Positions 9,327-21,300 of a DNA stretch of 64,000 nucleotides are shown here, in pieces; positions within the stretch are counted from its first letter, which is position 1, and every line of letters begins with the position of its first letter. The DNA lies in contig OX381717.1 of assembly GCA_947462335.1 (NCBI GenBank), positions 14,871,166 through 14,935,165 of the forward strand. Reading direction: 5' to 3'. The notes below the pieces were generated by a model. It was not told the origin of the DNA and made no database searches. It saw only the letters and a list, made by a program, of their open reading frames with translations. This DNA is from Harmothoe impar. Lineage: Eukaryota; Annelida; Polychaeta; Phyllodocida; Polynoidae. The translations under genes were made by a program, and so were the position numbers.

Positions 9327-12300
9327 GTAAGTGCAATGTTTTACACTCTCAATAATTGCAATATTTTACACTCTCAATAACCTTGTTCAGGGTAATGAAT
9401 TTACCTTTCTCTTGGTAATGAAATATAGTTCTATTCTTAATTATAGTACAATAGTTTGCGCTGACATTAAGATGGATTGCAAAGACGTTCACAGTGATCA
9501 ATGGCTATTTTCTTAATGGAGTATACTTGACAGTCATGTCTGACAACCATAAACTAAAGACATCTCCAGGAACAATGAATTAGATATGTTAATCATATAC
9601 ATTGTTAATTAAGAACATAGTTGACACAAAACAAGATGGCAGTTGTGAGTAGAGAAGGTAGTTTAATTTTTTTTTTACCATTATATCTCATAGTGAGGGT
9701 CGCCTTTCAATATAACCAAGAACAATAACAGAAATCCAGCGAATTAAGTTATGGAGTCTTAATGTCCTAATCTAAGATACTATCTCATTTGCTGTGGTAA
9801 ATACCACGTCATATCTCTGAATGGTTGACACAATATATTCTAACCAGTTCTGGGGTTTCATCTATTGGTTCAATATATGGTAACATATTCTGGACAAACA
9901 TCTGAACTGTAATGTTAAAGCACGATGATGACAAATAGCACAGCACATTAAATTACTATGGGGCCCTTGAGGAAGTCCGTCGATGGTTCAGTGTCCGACC
10001 GAGATCTCCCCTCTGTATATCATGTTATGTAACACATCTTGGATACATTACTGATTACCACCAATGTTGGTTAATGAGATTTGGTGCATCATACCAGCAG
10101 TACAGAAGGTGCATCAACCTGACATGTTGGCAGAATGCATGAATGTATCACATCCATCTTGATAAAGGGCATAGCACATTAAAGTACTATGCGGCCCCTA
10201 ACGACTTGATGTAGTCGGTTAATGGTTTAATATCTGACCTAGATCTTTGTTCTATATGTTTTGTCAGACCTCTTAAAAACACAATGGTTCCCAGTTAATG
10301 AGATTTATATAGAAACATTAAGATTTATTGCATTATGAGAAAGTAGCCTGGTTGAATAAATATGTTTTGAAACTAACTAGCTGGAACATGCCATTCTGAG
10401 AATTCAATATGTTAACGTTTGAAAAAGGCATATTGGTCAAATAATATGGTGAAAGACGGCATTATTGAAAACCAACATTTGAAATACAATATTGCCCTCA
10501 AACTTTAAGCATATTTCATTCCACTAAATACCCCTTAAAACCACTTAAAAGTCATTACATCATTTGCTTGACATTTATATGGCATTTATTGAACTGAAAT
10601 ACACTCAAATAATAACTTTAAGTGAAAAAGAGTTTGCCTGAATGTCACTGTTGATGTTTTGATCTATGGTTATATCTACATAATGAATCTACGTGTCCCA
10701 TGGCCTTGGGGTCTGAATATCAACGTATGTAGGTTAGCATGTAGCTGTCTGCACATTAAAGTGGCATAATCACTGAGTGTATCCCACTCACAATTCTAGT
10801 ACTGTTCTAGTCTACTATGTGGTTAAGTGCGAGTGGTGAGAACCTCCCTTCAAATTACATGCATCAGTCTAAGCCCCAGAAGCCATTCTGACCATCATGT
10901 GGTATATCAAACAAATATAAGTTCTTATAGTAGTGGTGTAGTATAAAATGACTTATCAACCCTACTTTGGGAGTGGTCTTTTTTTAACAACATGGGGGGG
11001 GGGGGGGTTGGTGGATTTGGGGGGGACCAAACAGATTTGGACCCCTCTTGAGGGGGTGGATAAAAAAAATGCACCCCTTTTTTAGCAAAAACAGCCTGCG
11101 CGTTACTATAGGTCGAAGGGGTTGGCCACGCTCAATTTCAACCTGAATGAAACTGAATGAGACTGAATGAATTTAGACCCCTCACACGGGGGGGGGGCCA
11201 AAAGAATTAAGACCAGCACGCATGAAAACCCACCGCCCCCCCCCCTGTTGTTAAAAAATGACCACTCCCTTAATAAATTTGTGTGAGGCGCTGACTGGTG
11301 TAGCCCCATTGAAGGCTACCAGTGATGGGGGAAAGCAAGGACCGTATATTTTGAATTGACCAATATAGGGCTGAATTATCTGTATACTAAGGCAAGTGAG
11401 ACTTGTGTCGTGGTGTGTTCAACACTCTATGACATGTGTGCTGTGGGAACATGCATGAGGAATTTCGACAACGAATTTGCAATACACTTTCGAGATCAAC
11501 ACACTTTTGGCAAAAGGTGTGTGGTGTTTTACCAAAATAAGCGTGTAAAAAGTGTCTGTAAAAAATCATATTAAAATGTGTGTAAATGTAACACACTGCT
11601 CTTAGAGTTAACACTGTACCTTCTGTTTTTGGATACCTTGCAGAATCACAAAGCAAAAGTGACTTGTTATAAAAAAGTACATCTTCACAAACATTTAGTA
11701 AGAGTTCATTCTCCTTTGAGTCAGAAGCACATAACACAGAGTCCCACAACTCATAAGCCCATCAGGTTTATGACAAACAGCCAGTAGGTGTAAGGTCAGC
11801 CCATCGGTTATACGGTGTGTGTTCACCGAGTCTGAGCGCATCATGGTTAAGTCGTTAATCGCTGTCACGGTGTGAGACTGATGTCACTGACAGTGTTGAC
11901 ACTCACATGTCTGCATGCTGTCACTCTACAAAGATACCACTCTCCCAGCACAGTCTCAAGTAACACTCGGCCAAAAAGCTCAGGCTTCAGGAGCTCTTTT
12001 GTGGAAGAAGGGAGGAAAATAGTACTACTTTTCTACTCTTCTATCCCCATCACAAACTGCAATATCCATACACCAAAAATGGTTCTCAGGAAAATCAACC
12101 ATAATACCCTGGCTAATATTTCTTTAGTAAACAGCATTTCATCATACTTTCCTTTAGATATTTTAACCAATTCATAGTTGTATAAACGAGTATCTCAAAA
12201 GTATGGCATAGGTATTTAGGGTGATCCGCTGCGTTTCGGCAGAGAAGGGTGTAATGACGGTAGTAGCGGATGAAAGAATCTGCTGGGAGATTGTACCACA

Positions 12301-15300
12301 CCTCTGGGACCTGCTGTCACTGCTTTCTGAACTCTTCTGTTTGTGTTGGCTGAAGCGAGACACTCAACGCCTTAAGAACCGCTTGTTACTTTAGTGCACA
12401 CTGATGTTGTAATAATGCATTAATGCAGGTCTGGCGAATAACTTGCCAGCGAGTGCATCAATCATAAGTTATGGTATGATACATGAATGTATCATTGGCG
12501 AGCTACTGACCAATGCTGCATTTTATGACCATTATGATAGCTAACAGAGCACATTAAAGCACTATGAGGCCCCTAAAGACTTAATGAAGTCGGTCGATGG
12601 TTCAATGCCCGACCGAGATCTCCGCTCTGTAAATGTTGTGTAGGACATCTAATAATCATTACCACCATCTCGCTGAACGAGATCTAAATAGAAATTCATG
12701 CATAGCCTTCTGGGAAAAACAACATATTGGATCAATGAGTTCTGAGAAAACAACATGGTGGAGCATGTCATTATGGGAAACCAATGTTAGAGCAAGGCAT
12801 CCTGGGAAACCAATGTTAGAACAAAGCATTCTGGGAAACTAATGTTAGAGCAAGGCAATATGAGAAGCCAATGTTAGAACAAGACATTCTAGGAAGTGAA
12901 ATCAAACCTTTGCTGCAATTCTCAAATGTGTCCCGTCCCCCGTTCCCCCTGCTCATGATAAACCTCTTCAGCATAACCGCTTCATCATAAATAGGTAAGT
13001 TATGAATAAGTGTGCAGTATGTTTATAATAAGTGTATATGCTAAACTGGTCCGTATATATACAGATATGATATATATGACTTATTTGTTAAGTTTTTGAA
13101 AAGAATTGTGAAGGTTTTTGATTTTACTTCAAAATGTATTAGAGTTTCAAGGGCTGGAAACTCCTAATCTATTATGTTGTATCAAAATTAAAGCTTTTGC
13201 TGTTGGTAATGCAGTGAACCAGGAATAACTTGAATCATTACTACCAGTCGAATTCTGTTTTAAGTGGCCTAATGGTGATGCACTGTCAAATTCTATGTAA
13301 ATTCACTGTAATTCTTTACAGTGTAAGCTATATAGTATTGTCACTATATAACATCATTGCACATGATAAATCTCTTCAGCATAACTGCTTCATCATAAAA
13401 AACAGAGGTAGGTTATGATGGATAAGTGTGCACTCAGTATATATTATATGCTAAGTTGGTCTATTTTGTATACTGACCAGATTAACATAAAAACAGTGTC
13501 AGTACTCGGAATCCGAGATACCCTTTGTTGTAGTCAGTGTGAGGAACTCTCATTACAATGTCATCTAGCTCATATAATGTACCCTAAGGCCACAAATAAT
13601 GAAAGCTGTGTTTCATGTACATGGTCTAAAATTCTAGGGTAGGTAAGTTGGATTTTATATTTTTTTACTTTAGCCTGGAAAGTACCGGGAAATTGAGTTT
13701 CATATTCACTGACCATTGCCGTGAGTTGCGGAGCCTCTACTCGACTCAAAGTAGCCCCAAAATAGCCAAAAATAGTCTGAGTTGTTTTCAAAATTTAATC
13801 AAATTTCTAGGGTTGGCACCATTTCGCTAGGTATTTCTTTTGACCGTTCTTACTCTCTGATCTATATTAACAAGGTTTTTACCCTGAAAAAGGGTGAAAT
13901 TAGAATGAGATCTCAATACAGTATTTATATGTTAACCTACTACTGCCTTACTTTGGTAAGCTGGCCCATGCTTAGCATGAGTCCAGTAGAAAGTGGCTCT
14001 AACAGAGACTGTTACTGGTTATGAGGGACGGGTGTGGACCGTTAACATTACACTCACGTGTACACTTTGTCAGATCTCGCGAGAGGTCGTGGTGTGGCCA
14101 CCTGTGGGGAGTTTTTGTAGTTGTAGAGGGGTGATGAAACAGTTAGCAACATGATGAGTCATCCACCTGGACTGTCCGCGTCTTCACAATGTTACTCTTA
14201 CTCTCTTATATCTTTTCTACAGTAACCAGTTACCAAAAGCACCGAAATTTGTTTTAAAGTGGTCATATTCTAAATCCTACATAAATATGTTCCAACCAAG
14301 CAAAGATGCATTGATTATGGATTAGAACATATTAAAATGGCAACCATGGGCAGTAAGAGCTAAGAAAGTGCATCTCATGGGGTCTTTTCTAGTGATTTTG
14401 CAAAGGGCAGATGTAGGTAGAATTTGGCTGAAAAGGTTAATGGATGTTATAACTCTTTAAACTAGTAATTAGTTGACCATTTTTATCATCATCTGCCCTA
14501 AATAACCCGTTTCCATTCATGCCAGTCAGAGATGGCACCCGGTCAGAGATGGTACCTGGTCAGAGATGGCACCCGGTCAGAGACAAAAACATTGGCCCAA
14601 GGTGGTGAGACACAGCCTGGATAGGTTCATCGATGACAATTCAAGGCACTCACACCCAATTTTTCCCAAGCAATTGACCATTTGGCAAAGTATAATGGTC
14701 ATGGCCGTAAGCATAGATGGTGTTCCATGCAGCTTAGAGAGTGCTCATTTTTAAACAATAAGGGGGGTTGGGAGGGCATTATTTTTGGCCCCCACACAAG
14801 AAGGGTCCAAATGTTGTTGCCCCCCCCCCAAGACTGGCTCAAATTGCAGCTAAGCTATAGTAATGTAGGCCTTTTCCCCAGAAAGGGGTGACTCTTTATT
14901 TTACCCACCCTCAAAAAGGGTCCAAATTATTTTGGTCCCCCCTTCAAGAGGTCTTCATTTCTCTGATCCTCCCCTGTTATGAAAATATGACCACTCCCTT
15001 ACAAGTACAAGCGTCCTCCAGGGAGGAAAAACAACCTTTATACAGCCTGAGTTCAGGAACTGGGCACAAGGACATTAATCTTACAAAACCCTTTAAGGAC
15101 CGCATGGTGCTTCACTCCATGTCCATTTGTCGTCATGATACACCGATGAAGCACTGGCATTAACCTGATGCATCGACAGAAAAGCTTCGACCCCCGGGAT
15201 GAATGCATGAATGGAGCAGTTATGGCAGGTTATTTATCAGGCATACATTCATGCATCACGATGACAAAGGGGAGCAGTGTATTAAGTAGTATGCTGACCT

Positions 15301-18300
15301 GAAAGGGTAATGCATCTTGAACTTGCCAGTGACTGGTGCACCTTCCCTGAAGGCAGGAGCCTTTGATTGCCAGGTGGGGGAGGGGGTGGGGTACACTGAT
15401 ATTCTTTGGCTCCCTAAATGAGCAATCTCTTAGTCACTATAGCCTAACCAAGTTAGTCATTTTCTGGCCCCCGATTTAACCGACCTAGGCCAGTTAATAT
15501 TATCAGGTTGGTCGGAACTGTCCAACTCACCTGAAACTGTTTCTTTATTTCAATGAGCTTTAGGCCAAGTCCTTTTGAGTAAGGCATTACTCATATTGTT
15601 TTGCCTCAGTAATTCTTAAATAGCACCTGGTCATGCCTGACCAATGCCCCTGTGACCAACTTCAGACTAAGGGCCGGGATATTTAGATTTGCTGAGTATG
15701 GGAGTGATTTGATACTTTTCTTTGGAGATGATTGTTCAAAAGTGGCCTGCATTAGTCAGTATTGGAGATGGACCAAAACGGTCAACGCCCTATTTTATTT
15801 TCTAAGCTATGTTCCTGCATTGATATGCTGGTATAAGTTTATCTTCTTGTATTCGGAGACCTTGTAAATAATTGAAAATAATTGGAGGTCCTACTGTGGG
15901 TTTCTCCCTGTAAAACCGCTTCGCTATAAAGCTTCTTAGACCCACTCAATGTCCCATCCACCTTTTTCTTTGCTAACATTAATCTTCACTGTTTAGGCGC
16001 GTACAGACATCCATTTCACAACAATCATTATGAGGCCCCTCAAAGAAGTAAAATGGTTTCTCGCCAATATGCGAGTCATAGAAATCGGGTATTGAGGGAA
16101 TTTTTTTTTTTTTTTGCTAAAAATAACATAAATTATTATCCTGTATATTTTACGCTGTGAATGAAAAAGGGAGGGAAGCATCCCTCGTCATATTATTCAT
16201 TCCCGAACTACTATACCTGAGAGAGGAAACGAGCCACTTGGCAGTAGACGACCAGTGCCTAATGACTCAGGGGGTGAGTGACCACAACTCCAGTTTTTTA
16301 TACAGAATAGTTGCACTATGAACACAATGCTGCCACACCCTGCCCCTGGAGGTAGGTAACCTCCAAGGTATGGTACAGTCAGGGGTCTAGATCCGTGTAG
16401 GAATACCTACCGTAGGCCAGGCTATAGACCATGACATATGACAAAGATGCGCGGTTCTAAGAATGCACATACTATATAGACCAATGCAGCAAGATAGGAT
16501 GGCAAAAGTTGTTGATAAAGTTTTTGAAGATTTCTGAAGACTGAGCGGAAAATGGATAGACGTAACTTTAAAATCCTTCATCCTCTTAAATACTATTTGA
16601 AAGATCATTGCCCAGTGAATCTTCTGATATGAGATGTTTGCACACGTAGACATTACAGACAATGTTATGAGGATTCTGCTAAAACCAACATAACACAACT
16701 TCATTCTGAAAAAGTCACCCTTTCTTCCTGCATTGATCTATAGACTGTGTTAAATAGTATAAGTTTCCTTCGAAATTTAATGGGATCAAATGTAATCAAA
16801 AGGAAACAGAAATCAATATATCCAGATTTGATAGTTAAGAAACATAGTATGAGCACAATCGACCATGGGATTTTGTCCTCAACAACATTACTGTAGGGGT
16901 TAGCTTAACCGTTAGTGAAGTCAAAGTTGCATTAGTTCTTTAAAGATTCTTTTGTAAGTAGCAGTTATAGGATGTGTACCGATCTGTACGCGAAATACAG
17001 TGAAGGAGCATTATAGGCTCCCTCACTGAATACTCCTACAGATTGGTACTAGTCCTATAACTTCTTTATTCCACTAGCTGTATACAGTATACAAGAGGTG
17101 TGAAATACTTTGTTCTCCATGCTGTGGTATAATCCTTACTTTAGCCTGAAAATTATCGCCATGTTTTGTAACAGCCCCCTGGAGATCTGCACTTCTCCCT
17201 AGAATGCTTTATCACGGGACAGTATAGCCCGAAGTCCACGGCGACAAGAACCTGCATTAAAACGGGATCGCACCTCTGCCGCTGCTATTTTGCCGCTATT
17301 TCGCAACTATTTCGCTGTGGACACAGGTGAAATAGCGGCAAAATAGTGGCGAAATAGCGGCGGCAGAGGTGGAATACCGTTTTAACGTAGGTTTTTGGCG
17401 CCCTGGACTTCGCTTATAAAATCCCTGCTTTTTCAGGCTGCATAGATATTATAGGCCTAATCCTCCATCATAGTGTGCCGACCGTGTGGTATAACCCTCT
17501 ATACTCCGTCCCCACCCACCTCTAAAAAAGAGTTAGCCCTGGATTCAGGCCAAGGTCACGGTCTTGATAGAGGTCAGGTCAGAGGTCACCGAGACTTAAG
17601 TCCTGAGATTGGCTCTAGGAAGTCTGAGTGTGCCCCGGAGGCATATGGCGGTCAGGATGGTGGGAACCGTTGTGGGCTGGGTAGACTTGTTTACATTTGT
17701 GGTCTTCAACACCAGCTTCGGAGAAGAACTCTGTTTTTTTCCTTTTTATTCATATCACCCCCTTTTATTGAGATTGAGATTAAGTTTGAGAATTTGTTTA
17801 TTTATGCTGGAACTTTACCATTTAGGCAAGTGGGGTGAATTTGTGGCATACATTAAATTTTAGGCAACATTACCATCTCCATGGTTAGGCCAGTCAAAAA
17901 AAAGTGGTTTCTCATCACCAAGCTCAGAGAAATGTGGAGAAAGAGGCTTTTTTACTCGCGGGCTAAAATGCTTAGGATAATTTTTTCATGACCAAAATTC
18001 ACATTTTATTTGATTAAGAATTAATTGATCTTTAAAAAGGGAGAAAATGTAACTTGTTTATTTATACCACTGCATTGCAGGCATTATTGGCTTCAATTTG
18101 ATACCAAACATGACAATTCTTGTCCATTTTTATCATGTTTTTCAGTAAGAAACTGCAAAAAAGAAGCTTTCCTCACAACATGTTTTTCATTTTTTGGGGT
18201 GGCCTTACAGCCGACCAAAGCACAGCACTGGCGTATAGGGATGCGACCTAGGCAATACCCTGAGTTACATCTCGACTTTTGTTTCTTGTCAGAACCACAT

Positions 18301-21300
18301 TTAACCACATCTCACCTGGAGGGAGCCCCTGGCAACCTTGTCATGCAAAAAGGGTAAAGATATTGTGTGGATACATTGCTGGCAGTGATAGATCTGAGAC
18401 TTGAAAAAAGACCAATGTGATACAGCCCAGCAAACCACCATTTTATAGAGTAATGAATGGCACCACACCCTCTAAAGCTATGTGAACTCTATTTTTGGTA
18501 TTGTATTTGTGAACGTTGCCAACTAAGGACAGTTTATATAACATGGCCCACACCTGTTAGTCTCCAATTTCAGCTTCAATACTTGAACTTCAAGTTTTAT
18601 TTTCTATTTTTTTCCTCCGTCCTTTTGGAATTTTCTAAGGTGTCTAAGGTTTTCTAAGGTGTCTGGCTTGCATACTAGCGGTGGCCTATATTCAAGGTTT
18701 TACGGTAAGATGTTACACTAGTCAGGTAGTCAAGGGCATGTACCATGTGTCGAGGTAAGGCCGAGATTTTTTGACTGATTTTGTTCAATTAGGGAATGGC
18801 CATTCAGATCATTAAACCAATAAAACTGCTAAAATTATCAATAAAATGCAAGAAATAGTGCTCTCAAATACCCGTTGCTATGCAAAAATACAAAAAGAAT
18901 TCTGTCGCTAGGCAACATAATTAAGCTAACCCGCCAAATGTCATTACAGAAATGAATTCCTTGGCATTGATTTAGGGGAAGTAGAAGTTGTTTATTTATT
19001 CATTTTAGCAATTTATGTACCTGTTGCTAGGCATTTTTGTTGATTTTGTGTGGTTGCTAAGCAACCTGAAATAACCAAAAACGCTCAATGTTTGCTAATT
19101 GAACAAAATCGGTCAAAAAATCTTTGCCCTACCTCGGCGCATGGTTCACTCAGATATGGGCCTTTCACTGCCTGATTACACCAAGATACAAGTGACCTAT
19201 GTCTGATCCATTATACCTTGTCGTTGCAGCTTCTGTGGTGTGTGTAGACTACTCAGGGCTAAGGGTTAAGGCACCATTATAACCTGCACTAGCAATCTGG
19301 CCTGCATACTAGCTGTGACCTATATGTTAGGTTTTACAGTAAGATGTTACATTAAGATATAAGTGACCTATGTCTGATCCCTTATACCTTGTACTTGCAG
19401 CCTCTGTGGTGTGTGTTGACTGCTCAGGGCCCGGATGTGAACACCCGGGATCCTGTGTCACCAACGGCAAGTGCTTCCTGCGACGTGACGTCAACGGATG
19501 TAAGTGGACTTCTTAAAGAGGCATTCTCACCACCCGGGCTTAACCACATAGCAGACTAGAACAGTACTAGAATTGTGAGTGGGATACGTTCGGTGAGAAT
19601 GCCACTTTGAATTAGGCATCTAAGCTGGGATATTAAATATCTTTGTATCTTGTGTTTTGTGTCATATAGATCTGAGGTTCCCCTTACCTTCAGAAATTGA
19701 GTTTACAGAAAAGGACGCTGACAATATTTTAAATTTGAAATTAAATATTCTGCCAAAAATGTGCATTTCCAATTTCTAAGCACCTTTATTGAAGCAAATA
19801 TAGTTTTTCACAATCTAAACCTCAAGTTTCCAAATTACGCCTTTGACATTTTGGTTGACCATGCATATTAACCTCTCAGCTTATGAAGATTTAGAAAAAA
19901 AATGGATTTGATAAGTACTTGTTAATTCAACAACATTAGATTCTCAAAATGAATAAATCAATATCTCATATGATATAAATGTATAGATCTAATCTAACAT
20001 GTCCAATTTGAACCAATATGAATTGAAGTAAACTGATTGAAATATAAATAACTATTTCATGGGGGGGATTTTACTACATGTCAAATACAATAATTTAAAT
20101 TCAAATAATGTCTATGTACATCTCTCCGGCAGTGCTGTATCGGGGCTGTGCAGACAACCAGCGCTGGGAGGGCCTGAACCTGGGCTACAATGGCTGTCGG
20201 TGGCAGAACTACCTGGGCTGGGACAACGCTAGAGCCCTCTGGTGTCTGTGTCACAAACCAAACTGTAACAGCGTAACGGTGGGCGTCTTCATGCTGAGGG
20301 ACTACACTGTTAGCGTTCAGCGCCCCGATGACAGCAGCGGACAGTCACAGAGAGCTCAGCAGGATTCAGCAAAGCCTGACTCTGACTCAGGGAGTTCTAC
20401 CCTTAGGGGTAATGTGACACATAGTCACACAGACACTCACCCACACACCCATGCTGGTACAAGGGAGGAGTGGAGCACAGACTCTGTTGCTGCAAATGGG
20501 GGTGAAACCCAGCAGGGTGGAGACAGAAATGGAGAATTTGAATCAGGATCTTCTCCATTAGAAGTGGGTGGAAATGGGGATAGGGGTTGTAACATGAGTA
20601 GGATTCTATGTGAAATACTTGGCAGGGATCATGTACAAGACAATGTGGGTTCCTCTGGTGGTACCCCACCCACAGCACCATCAACTGATGTTAACAATAA
20701 TAAAGACTCTGGGGCTGAAGAGCCTCAAAACAGGGACCCAAGTCCCACTCCATTTCGCATCGCTTCAGATCGCTTCACATCTGGAGGTGAGTCGAGTGAT
20801 GAGAAATCGAGTGATAATCCTCAGGATGTCATTGACTCTGAGGTTGATAAAAAGTATGAACATGCAAGCACCACAGAGTCCACTGTGGATGCAGCAGAGG
20901 ATGAGCTCAGTTTGGGAGAGGAAAGGAACCAGACCAACATAGATCCTGGAGCTGCTCCTGGGAGCAGTAGTGATGATGGTAATGCATACAACCGTGATGA
21001 GGGTAATGTGTATGAAGCCCGTTACGAGATGGACCTTGATTATGAAGCAGATTATGCAGAAAGAATGGCGGAAACTCAGGAGGGTAGCGAGAACCGAGAA
21101 CTTGGTTCACCACAAGATGGCGGAGCAAAGAAGAATAACAAAGACTACCGCTGGTTGGTCAACACTGATGGTAGTGAGCCGTACGAGCCGATCGGTCCGA
21201 TTGATGAATTATACAACTTGGACTCATCCCCAGGTGAGCCTTTGTCAGGGGGTACTGAGGGTACTGCACAGGGAAGTGCCAGCACAAAACCCCAAACAGT

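Larger units (their letters stand above)
18664..19358 (+). repeat. tandem duplication of intron/exon-2 flank with an element in between
   Basis: GCTTGCATACTAGCGGTGGC and GGTTTTACGGTAAGATGTTAC at 18664-18718 recur at 19301-19350 (GCCTGCATACTAGCTGTGAC; GGTTTTACAGTAAGATGTTA). The sequence after them, ATACAAGTGACCTATGTCTG, occurs at 19187 and again (ATATAAGTGAC) at 19358. Intron sequence plus exon 2 was thus duplicated locally, and the inner part was then invaded by the inverted-repeat element at 18741-19147. Confidence 0.65.

Noticed and set aside
11387..11749. 120-codon minus-strand frame in intron 1
   Set aside because: It overlaps equally long frames on the other strand, with no motif and no splice signals.
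14075..14084. An intronic promoter at the TCTCGCGAGA motif
   Set aside because: A single 10-bp palindrome without a nearby first exon or CpG-rich stretch is not enough to call a promoter.
17473..17838. 121-codon frame in intron 1
   Set aside because: Low-complexity Phe/Ile end, no splice sites, no recognisable domain.
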